The notes under the pieces are model-generated. The model ran no database searches. It saw only the letters and a program-made list of their open reading frames with translations, and was not told the DNA's origin. Made by a program: the position numbers and the translations under genes. Below are positions 55,096 through 64,000 of a stretch of 64,000 bases of DNA, piece after piece. The stretch is taken from contig NC_089280.1 in assembly GCF_963678975.1 (NCBI RefSeq), forward strand, positions 19,583,863 to 19,647,862, in the 5' to 3' direction. The first letter of the stretch is position 1; every line of letters begins with the position of its first letter. The DNA comes from Dysidea avara (Eukaryota; Porifera; Demospongiae; Dictyoceratida; Dysideidae).

Positions 55096-55813
55096 CAGGG
55101 CCGCCCACAGGGGGGGGGGGGGGGGGCAACTGGGGAATTTTTCCCCGGACCCCAGCCTGAAAGGGGCCCCAGGAGGCCCCATGAAGGGCCCCTTGAATAC
55201 CTGTTTAAAAGATCGATACACTCTAATAGAGCAGTCAGATCTAGATACTCAAATAGAGCAGTCACAGTATTCCTCAGAGGAGCAGTGTAGCAAGCTTATA
55301 AATAAGGAGGTATGGATGGTGAGGGGTAGTTATTGTCAGGGGCGTACGCAGGAATTTTGAAAAGGGGTTTCCACTACAGCTAAGTGACTGTTATATTAGA
55401 GTAGTTTAGATTAACTGACTGCTCTATTAGAGTATCTCGATCTTTTCACCAAAATCATAATTCAGACCAATGCTATAAGTGTTGCTACCATGTCCAAACT
55501 ATTATTTAACTAAGATAAAAGATCAAAATGTGTCCTGTTCCATGATAGGTTCCAAATTCTGGAAACCTGAAGTTTCAATTTCTTAATGTTTCAAGTACGT
55601 GGTGTGTAAAATCCAAAGGAGTTTCCTGAAACCCCTGGAAACCCCCCTCGGTACGCCCCTGAATTGTCATTGTTAGCATGTAATGACCTTTTTTTTTTTG
55701 GTCTTCAACTTACAACTTGGGTGAAGTTGTGATTCAGAATAGAAACCTCCTTGCTCCTGGGGCCCCACTTTAACTCTTTGCCCTGGGCCCCTTAATTTCT
55801 CTGGGCGGCCCTG
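55096..55813. mobile_element. 718-bp hAT-type MITE enclosing another element
   Basis: CAGGGCCGCCCACAGG on the left is matched by CTGGGCGGCCCTG on the right. The flanks TATGTAAA (55088-55095) and TGTGTAAA (55814-55821) are an 8-bp duplication with one mismatch. It holds paired CTCTAATAGAG motifs at 55211-55265 and a nested TIR element at 55337-55662. Confidence 0.85.
55337..55662. mobile_element. 326-bp nested TIR element, ATTGT duplication
   Basis: The ends CAGGGGCGTACGCAGG and CGGTACGCCCCTGA are inverted, flanked by ATTGT (55332-55336 and 55663-55667). The interior, GGGGTTTCCACTAC...GGAAACCCCC, resembles 44244-44734. It carries a CTCTATTAGAG motif pair at 55384-55445. Confidence 0.8.
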
Positions 55814-56108
55814 TGTGTAAATAAGCCATATTCGACAGCTCCTTCTGTTGTAGCTGCACCCATCTCTAGTGGGTGCCACTGTTTAGACCTGTGAGCCTGG
55901 CAGTCCTAGCCATCATGATTGTATAACTCTCCCTAAATTTGTACACCGTAGCTACTAAAATTGTCATTTTATAAGTACACTATAGGCATATACCTGCATA
56001 CATAATTTACACACACAGAGCCTCATACACACATGCATGTAGCTAGCTAATACTGACGTAGCTAACATCTTTTCATCTCCAACAGTGAAAAAAACGTTTT
56101 TCTGGCTA

Positions 56109-56492
56109 TAGTATATTCACGTTGAGCTGAATCCTCAAAAACATTTAATAACTCATGGATGCAATTACACACAATCTTGAAATTTGGCTCATTTGTAGTA
56201 CTGCTTGACCCGCTAAAAATATTTCAAAATCTTTTTGTTCAAATGTTTGACATAATATTTACAGCCAATCAAAATTTTCACAATACATTTCCTATGTGGA
56301 AGCCATATAAGTACAGTGTCCATTACAGCCCTTTCCCGAACTTGTAATGGAGCCAAACTGTACGTGTCTGTTGTTGACACCTTTGCTGTTATCAATAATC
56401 ATCTGGTTGGCTAAAATGTTAACTCTGTTGACAAAAAATCCACTTTTAATTTTTAGCTGTTTTTCAGGATTCAGCTCAACGTGAACATACTA
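56109..56492. mobile_element. 384-bp MITE, sister of the receptor-breaking element
   Basis: Nearly identical along its length to 1906-2288. Ends TAGTATATTCACGTTGAGCT and CTCAACGTGAACATACTA, with TA on both sides (56107-56108 and 56493-56494). It shows that the insertion in the pseudogene belongs to a mobile family. Confidence 0.92.
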
Positions 56493-56494
56493 TA

Positions 56495-58793
56495 ATAATG
56501 GTGGCCATCTAGTTATTCTCGGAGTAAACAAAAAAAACTGCAGTGGGCTCCTAGGCTAATGGTAACAAGTACATCATAAGCTAGCTGTACAAAAAAATTG
56601 GTGCTTTTATCCGCCCTGTAACAATAATTCCACTAAGCCACCTGACTACAAACTCATAGCACATGAGATAACTAAAACTATGTACTCAGCATACACTTGT
56701 GTATCAGCACAACTGTATGGCTGTATTGGGTGACTGATGCTAAAAGCTAAAAGAAACAGTATTGTTCTTGCATGGTATATTGTTCTGCATTGCAGCTGGC
56801 CAACAGCATTTTAGCTAACTTGGATAAGAACACCATAGAAATAACCTGTCTTAGTCTGCATGGCATAGAAAGACAGGCTATGCAGTTGGTTCTGTCTGTA
56901 GCCTATATAGCTTTCTAAAGCAGTCCTCGATTTTAAAAGCCATGCATGCAGACTAAATGGCTGGTGACTGCTGAGCTCACTGCTGGTGAGCTGTGCACAA
57001 ATCAGTTAATAGAACCAGGGGTATACTGAACTAGTCTTTGGCACGTTCAACACTACATTTCAGCATAACATGATCACGTTTTCCAATCACGTGTGCGAAT
57101 TATTTTTGCAAGCAACCTGAAATCTTCTGTATTAATATATTCCTTGTTCAACTGGACACATGGCTCATTAATATCCTGTAGTGTTCCATTAAGAGCACAC
57201 CACCACACCCACATCTAGCTTACTTGTAGGTGACTAGAACTGATCACATGATCCACTCTCCATTCTACTCCTTGTAACTGTGATACCCTCAGGCTTTGTT
57301 GTCATAGTGACAACTGTAGGTCAGTCAGGTTGTCCCCAAAAGCTTTACACAAAGAACTAGTGTGCTCTAATTGAAAGAAAAGGAGACTATAAAGTTAGGA
57401 AGAGAAGATGGACACAGAGATATTAGTTGACTGTCATAATTTGATGCTGTGATTATACCAATACAGACTGAAGTAAACCTCATGATTTAAAAAGTACCTC
57501 ATGTTGAAATACTCTTATCTGACATAACCAACATAGGTTATCTGTGTGTTAACATGTGTGTTGATGGAGGATGGCCAATAAAGTTTTAGCACATTTTTGG
57601 GCTGGGTGCTAACATAGCAACATACATTAGTTCCCATTGTTTAAGCTTAGACTTCATGGCCAATAAAGATTTAGCAAATGGTTATCAGCAGGGATGTTAC
57701 CATAGCAACCACCACTCTGGTTAAGGTCCCCATTGTTTATGTGATAGTTCAGGTTAAGCTGTTGGCCAATATGCATGTCAGCAGGATGAACAGGTCTCTG
57801 CTGACACAACAATTCCCTGCACAGGTGTTTAATGTAAACTACATTATTTTACTTGCATCTTTGTAATGTTGACAAGGTGAAATAGCCATCTGCATCGTCA
57901 TGGGTCGTTCACCACAGCCATTTTTCTTCTCCCACACTCACAGGGTGCTACAACGTGGTATGCGAGAGATGCAAAATTGTACACACTAATATCATACACT
58001 GTAGTACCTTTGAATTGCCACTGCCGCTCCATCACTCCACGTTTCGCTCTTAGTTTGGGCTAAATGTGATGCTAGACCATAAACATTTAATCGTCCCTGT
58101 CTTTTGTGGGTGATCTTCACAAAATTCTTCACAATGCAGGCGGCCAAATCCTATATGCTCTGTATGTCCATCCTCCTCTGGTTAGAGATGTTACTAAAAG
58201 TAATTCATATGTGACTGGATTTGATAAAACTTGGCTTCCACGCACAAAACTTCATTAGTAGATATGGCGATTTTAATTAATCAAATGTGTTGTAACTCTG
58301 TAGTTTACTGTATAGGGCGGAAGTTTCCATGGGTGCAATATAGCCTATTTTGGGGTGTTATTTTTTGAGAGGGTATTAATATCACAGGTGGTATTTAGGG
58401 ATGGTGGACAGGGAAAGGTTGATGGCCTTTGTTTAGGAGTACAAAATGAAGTGACAAGCAGATTCTATTCCTAAAGTCCAATTTGGGCCCTCCATGGACT
58501 CTTCTTGTACTCAAATCACTCCCAATTGGTGACGGACAAGACTGGCCAGCCCTACTTGGCTTGTACACCACACAAAACTGTTCCAGCAGAGCCATGGCCA
58601 CTGAATGACGCCAAGCAACCACTGATGGCTACTACAGGATCTGGGAAACGCTGCTGGAATCGCCACAACTCAGATAAAGATACAGTGGAAAATGATAGCC
58701 CAATAGACCAGCTACCTTTTTCTAAAAAAATGTCAGTTTGATTTTGTGTGTGTGGAAGCCTTCTTACAGTATGGTGGTCTGCTTCCCCAGTTG
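56495..58793. other. Spacer, no supported gene
   Basis: GGCCAATAAAG(T/A)TTTAGC recurs at 57568 and 57659 within loosely repeated text. At 58206-58760 weak inverted termini suggest a diverged MITE. Open frames at 57678-57866 and 58395-58797 overlap on both strands and are not recognisable. Confidence 0.4.
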
Positions 58794-58880
58794 GCACCAG
58801 GCCACCAGGTCCCCATTAACCAGCTGGGTAGACTGAAGCAATGTGAGTAAAGCTTCTTGCTCAAGGAAACAACAACACCA
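58794..58880 (+). repeat. SINE/LINE-tail-like module
   Basis: CCCCATTAACCAGCTGGGTA, GACTGAAGCAATGTGAGTAA and AGCTTCTTGCTCAAGGAAAC resemble the widely shared CCATTTAC..AGCTGGGTGGACTG..GTAAAGTGCCTTGCTCAAGGACAC core that I recall from V-SINEs and related LINE tails of marine animals. No 5' tRNA-like head is obvious next to it. Confidence 0.45.
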
Positions 58881-59493
58881 AAGTGGCCTTACACACATGC
58901 AACTAATACTACACACATGCACACAGATATGTGTAGACACCTTTTAACCTTTTACCGCCAATCTCGGAATCCTCTTCATCCCAGCCCCCCACGAGAACAC
59001 ATCACCTCCACCAAGTCATGGGACACTGAGTAACCAATTATAAGCTTTGAATTTTGACCAGGTGAACCACGTGATGGGCCAAGGACATTAGCGTGGACGT
59101 GAGCTTTGCTTGTTCCGTTATCTTGCATGTTGTGTATGCATGGCACGAACTCTTCTCTATGCATGGCCAACACAGCCTTACTAGCATTTCAGATTATAAG
59201 CGCCCCCACTCTAATAAAATTTAATTCTAATTAGTGCCTACCAGTGGCCTTTAATGGACCTTATCCGCATTGACGTCATAATTGACAAAATGGCCACGTT
59301 TAGTGTGGGGACTTCATATGTAATCACTAAATTGAGTTTTGTTTGTGGATTTCAAGACGTGGAACTATTGGATAATAAGGTAAGAGGCTAGTTAGTGTGA
59401 TCTGGCCATGCAAAATAGTCCCACCAGACGAAACCAGACTTAAGTTTTGGTATCAACTCAAAACCATGCACATTTGTCTTGTAATTAAGTATC
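58881..59493. other. Spacer, nothing recognised
   Basis: No gene or repeat with support before the palindromic tail of the second minisatellite-cored element. Confidence 0.35.
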
Positions 59494-59811
59494 TAATCCA
59501 AAACAGCCAAGCTGTAAAAAAAGTGTGCGGCCCTCAGAAAGGCTATGGTGAAAAAAGATGTGAAATCCAAGGTGGCGGCCAAGAAATGGCTGTGATGGTA
59601 GGTTAATGGTAAAAATTTTAATAATGACCATTCAGGTAAATTTTGTGAAGCGGCACAAAAATTCACCTGAATTGTCGTTATTAAAATTTTTACCATTAAC
59701 CTACCATCACAGCCATTTCTTGGCCGCCACCTTGGATTTCACATCTTTTTTCACCATAGCCTTTCTGAGGGCCGCACACTTTTTTTACAGCTTGGCTGTT
59801 TTGGATTAGAT
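59494..59811. repeat. Palindromic tail, copy 2
   Basis: Two ~150-bp arms are near-perfect reverse complements around a centre near 59650, as in 29239-29566. The small hairpin CCCAAAG...CTTTGGG of the linker is also conserved at about 59838-59866. Confidence 0.9.
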
Positions 59812-60084
59812 TTCATTTCTTTTTGTATTTGTATACCCCAAAGTCGGCCTATGGCCAGCTTTGGGACTTTTTTAACCTATGTTTTTTTTCTTTACTACAG
59901 GAAGAAGTAAAGATGAAGTAGATATACTTTAAATATTTTATCAGTAAATGTACAAATTATATATATAATACATATGTGACCGGATTTGCAAAAAGGGGCC
60001 TTCCACACACATCCAATTTGCCAACTTTGACAATTGATAACTTCAGATTGGAAAGAGCTATTGCCTTGAAATTTGGGCAGTGGT

Positions 60085-62780
60085 GATTTCTTTGCAGCTG
60101 AACTCTCCACATGATGGTTTCTTTGTAGCTGAACTCTCTACAAGGCAATTTCTTCTAGCTGATCTCTCTACAGGGAGATTTGTTTGTAGCTGAACTATCT
60201 ACAAGGTAATTTCTTCTAGCTGATCTCTCTACAGGGTGATTTGTTCGTAGCTGAATTCTGTACAGGCGATGTGTTTGCAGCTGAGCTCTTTACAAAATGG
60301 TTTCTTTGTAGCTGAACTCTCTACAAAGTAACTTCTTCTAACTGATCGTGATTTGTTTGTAGCTGAACTATCTACAAGGTAATTTCTTCTAGCTGATCTC
60401 TCTACAGGGTGATTTGTTTGTAGCTGAATTCTGTACAGGTGATTTGTTTGCAGCTGAGCTCTTTACAGAATGGTTTCTTTGTAGCTGAACTCTTTACAAG
60501 GTAATTTCTTCTAGCTGATCTCTCTACAGGGAGATTTGTTTGTAGCTGAACTATCTACAAGGTAATTTCTTCTAGCTGATCTCTCTATAGGGTGATTGTT
60601 TGTAGCTGAATTCTGTACAGGTGATTTGTTTGCAGCTGAGCTCTTTACAGAATGGTTCCTTTGTAGCTGAACTCTCTACAAGGTAACTTTTCTAGCTGAT
60701 GTCTCTACAAGGTGGCTAGTTTGTAGCTGAACTCTCTACATGGTGGTTTCTTTGTAACTGAACTTTCTACAAGTTGACTTCTTCTAGCTGATCTTTCAAT
60801 AGGGTGATTTGTTTGTAGCTTCACTCTCTACAAGGTAACTTCTTCTAGCTGATCTCTCTACAGGGAGATTTGTTTGTAACTGAACTCTCTACAGGTGATT
60901 TGTTTGAAGCTGAACTTTCTAAATGATGGTTTCGTTGTAGCTGAACTCTCTACAAGTTAACTTCTTCTAGCTGATCTCTCTACAGGGTGATTTGTTTGTA
61001 GATGAATTCTGTACAGGTGATTTGTTTGCAGCTGAGCTCTTTACAGAATGGTTTCTTTGTAGCTGAACTCTCTAAAAGGTAACTTCTTCTAACTGATCTT
61101 TCTACAGGGCAATTTGTTTTTGGCAGAATTTTCTACAGGGTGATTTCTTTGCAGCTGAACTCTCTACATGGTGGTTTGTAGCTGAACTCTCTGCAAGGTA
61201 ACTTCTTCTAGCTGATCTCTCTACAGGGTGATTTGTTTGTAGCTGAACGATCTACAAGGTAACTTCTTCTAGCTGATCTCTCTACAGGGTGGTTTCTTTG
61301 TAGCTGAACTCTCTAAAAGGTAACTTCTTCTAACTGATCTTTCTACAGGGCAATTTGTTTGTGGCTGTATTTTCTACAGGGTGATTTGTTTGCAGCTGAA
61401 CTCTCTACATGGTGGTTTCTTTGAGCTGAACTCTCTACAAAGTAATTTCTTCTAGCTGATCTCTCTACAGGGTGATTTGTTTGTAGATGAATTCTGTACA
61501 GGTGATTTGTTTGCAGCTGAGCTCTTTACAGAATGGTTTCTTTGTAGCTGAACTCTCTACAAGGTAACTTCTTCTAACTGATCTTTCTACAGGGCAATTT
61601 GTTCGTGGCAGAATTTTATACAGGGTGATTTCTTTGCAGCTGAACTCTCTACATGGTAGTTTCTTTGTAGCTGAACTCTCTACAAGGTAACTTCTTCTAG
61701 CTGATCTCTCTACAGGGTGATTTGTTTGTAGCTGAACGATCTACAAGATAACTTCTTCTAGCTGATCTCTCTACAGGGAGATTTGTTTGTAGCTGAACTC
61801 TCTACAGGTGATTTGTTTGAAGCTGAACTCTCTAAATGATGGTTTCTTTGTAGCTGAACTCTCTACAAGTTAACTTCTTCTAGCTGATCTCTCTACATGG
61901 TGATTTGTTTGTAGCTGAATTCTGTATAGGTGATTTGTTTGCAGCTGAGCTCTTTAAATAATGGTTTCTTTGTAGCTGAACTCTCTCAAGGTAACTTCTT
62001 CTAGCTGATGTCTTTACAGGGTCACTAGTTTGTAGCTGAATTCTCTACATGGTGGTTTCTTTGTAACTGAACTCTCTACAAGGTAACTTTTTCTAGCTTT
62101 CTACATGGTGATTTATTTGTAGCTGAATTCTTTACAGGTGATTTGTTTGCAGCTGAGCTCTTTAAAGAATGGTTTCTTTGTAGCTGAACTCTCTACAAGG
62201 TACCTTCTTCTAGCTGATGTCTCTACAAGGTCACTAGTTTGTAGCTGAGCTCTCTACATGGTGGTTTTTTTGTAACTGAACTCTCTACAAGGTGACCTCT
62301 TCTAGCTGATCTTTCTACAGTGTGATTTGTTTGAAACCGAACTCTCTACAAGGTAACTTCTTCTAGCTGATCTCTCTACAGGGAGATTTGTTTGTAGCTG
62401 AACTCTCTACATGATGGTTTCTTTGTAGCTGAACTCTCTACAAGGTAACTTCTTCTAGCTAATCTCTCTACAGGGAGATTTGTTTGTAGCTGAACTCTCT
62501 ACATGATGGTTTCTTTGTAGCTGAACTCTTTGCAAGGTAACTTCTTCTATTGATCTCTCCACAGGGCGATTTGTTTGTAGCTGAACTCTCTACATGGTGG
62601 TTTCTTTGTAGCTGAACTCTACAAGGTGATTTTTTCTAGCTGAACTATCTCTTTCCATAGTTGCATGAGCTCCCTACAAGGTAACTTCTTCTAGCTGATC
62701 TCTCTACAGGGTGACTTGTGTGTAGCTGATCTCTATACAGGTTTCTTATTTCTAGCTGATCTCTTGAATTCTCTTCAGGG
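60085..62780. repeat. Minisatellite, copy 2 (reverse orientation)
   Basis: The same three monomer variants as at 27174-29055 but reverse complemented (TTTGTAGCTGAACTCTCTACA, CTTCTAGCTGATCTCTCTACA). About 2.7 kb against 1.9 kb in copy 1, so unit number has changed since the copies separated. Confidence 0.95.
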
Positions 62781-62985
62781 TGACTGCTCTATTAGGATGA
62801 CTGCTCTATTAGAGTATCTCGATCTCGCACTTGCCGCACCAAGTTGGATTTCGTGTTATAACTCCGTGGCTTTAAGTCTGATTCTTCTACACCATTGATG
62901 AGCCTTTCTAAGATGATTACTCCATCTGTACAACGATTTTCAAAGCATTACCCTAAGCGGTTTATCTGGTAGGCGTGGCAAGCAG

Positions 62986-63900
62986 CAGAGGCGTAGCTAA
63001 GGGGGGGCAAGGGGGGCATTTGCCCCCCCATCACTGAATGATTTTTTTAAAACCTTCGTCACAAGTTTACCAGTAGCTATTAAACTGACACGCAAATGAC
63101 TGTAAATTATGTACACTACTACGCGGTATCACCACTGCAGGGGTTGCTAGTGAAAGCGCACACACAACATTCAACTCGCTCGTGAATCCATCAAACGAAA
63201 ATATTAGAGACATACTTCTATATTTAGCCTAGATTACTCGCGTGATAGAACATTTTTGAATCTAAAAAGAGTGACCCGCTTCTCCGCAGCAGGAGTCACA
63301 ACTCACAAGTGACAAAGGAGACCAGATGACGCTACGAACCTGCTGCCTACGAGGTGATAAAGTGTTAGCTAAATAAATGTACCAAGTTTATTTTATCAAA
63401 TCGATCATACTGGACCTTTGTACGTACGGCAGTGCAGTGTGTTTTTACTTTGTCAGTCAGTCAGGTGGATCAGTCAAGCTTACAAGTTCTGCTAGCAAGA
63501 CAGGTGGGATTTCGTGCAATACATGGCATTTGAATTTCGCCGAGTGAAGTGAGTGAATACGTCATCCTGTCAGCAGTGTGCTAGGATGCAGCACAGGCTG
63601 TGGCTAACGTAAAGTAACTTGTATTTGCACTAAAGTATTAGCTCTACCGGACTGGATGAATTTGTTGGAGTACAGTTGTGGCACGTGCGATGATGCTCGA
63701 CGAATATAGCTACCTCGATTGGAAGCAGTCAGTACTGAAATAGTTACGTAGCTAGTTATTTAAGCTGTAATAATACAACACCGTATGTTGGCTAGCCCCC
63801 CCATTGGGTCATTAGCCTTTTTTTGCAATCATGAATGATTTTGAGTGTTTCGTGGGGGCACGCCTGCCTCTCCATCACCTTCTGGCTAGCTACGCCCCTG
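62986..63900. mobile_element. 915-bp hAT-like element with 8-bp target duplication
   Basis: The ends are CAGAGGCGTAGCTAAG and CTAGCTACGCCCCTG. GCAAGCAG is duplicated on both sides (62978-62985 and 63901-63908). Copy 1 of the host element shows the uninterrupted site near 27010-27025 (GGCAAGTAGTAGTT on the minus strand). No transposase frame was found, so it is non-autonomous. Confidence 0.92.
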
Positions 63901-64000
63901 GCAAGCAGTCGTTTTTTTATTAGCTGATCTCGATTGCATAATTGTTACACACTGTTGGTTTTTTCGTTGTATCTTCCTGGTTTTTAGCTCGATTTCTTTC

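Larger units (their letters stand above)
59494..64000 (-). mobile_element. Minisatellite-cored element, copy 2, running off the window
   Basis: Read on the minus strand, it matches 26927-29566: palindromic tail (59494-59811), linker, minisatellite (about 60085-62780), then the unique head with a CTCTATTAGAG motif pair (62780-62830). A 915-bp hAT-like insertion at 62986-63900 splits the head. The last bases of the window still match copy 1 (near 26927), so the element continues to the right. Confidence 0.85.

Noticed and set aside
58395..58797. Overlapping frames on both strands
   Set aside because: There is no recognisable protein, and the region is probably inside a diverged MITE.
59493..59809. 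Two near-identical peptides on opposite strands
   Set aside because: They are both products of one palindrome, not two genes.

Overview
The window looks like AT-rich, gene-poor animal nuclear DNA, most likely from a marine sponge (demosponge). The main evidence is a pair of tandem genes for very large membrane proteins: an Asn-rich beta-helix-like ectodomain, a Cys-rich neck with a CGHCQHG...FGSSQCQKC motif, and 8-9 membrane helices. I remember this architecture as an expanded family of unnamed proteins in sponge genomes. Short genes, few or no introns in the visible genes, and dense miniature transposons fit the same picture. The taxon is an inference, not a database result.

Layout. 1-17.7 kb: a ~0.9 kb directly duplicated block (1-898 and 16832-17727) brackets two minus-strand receptor paralogues. 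The left paralogue (1521-5444) is dead: several frameshifts, plus a 383-bp TA-flanked miniature element whose first codon supplies the stop. The right one (11156-14596) is a single intact 1146-codon reading frame with two near-perfect heat-shock elements just upstream. Between and around them lie miniature inverted-repeat elements (MITEs) and a 690-bp fold-back palindrome. 18-20 kb: a broken leucine-rich-repeat gene. 20.7-22.9 kb: a terminal-inverted-repeat (TIR) element carrying a LINE tail, a second reverse-transcriptase remnant and a fold-back element. 24-26.3 kb: a LINE remnant split by a hAT-type MITE with an intact 8-bp target duplication, then a second hAT-type MITE. 26.9-29.6 kb and 59.5-64 kb: two opposite-facing copies of a large element with a ~35-bp-monomer minisatellite core and a palindromic end. 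The right copy also holds a 915-bp hAT-like insertion, and the left copy shows its empty site.

30.9-31.7 kb: an intact intronless methyltransferase of the NNMT/PNMT/INMT type, the best-supported metabolic gene here. 31.8-36.4 kb: MITEs, a tRNA-like segment and a reverse-transcriptase remnant. 36.6-40.8 kb: a TIR element containing an almost complete CR1/L2-like LINE. Just beyond its right end is a candidate first exon of a mitochondrial protein (40887-41031, minus strand) with a clean splice donor. Its upstream flank carries four 17-bp palindromes with a TGACGT core. 41.3-45 kb: more LINE and TIR insertions and an unusual CGCGTA palindrome cluster. 45-59 kb: almost no coding sequence, an 18-bp minisatellite, several nested TIR elements, a second copy of the MITE that broke the receptor gene, and a SINE/LINE-tail-like module.

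System-level view: at most three host genes look functional (receptor, methyltransferase, candidate mitochondrial exon). The rest is a layered record of mobile elements in which insertion order can often be read from target duplications. A short dyad-symmetric motif around CTCTAATAGAG recurs in at least 14 places in unrelated elements.
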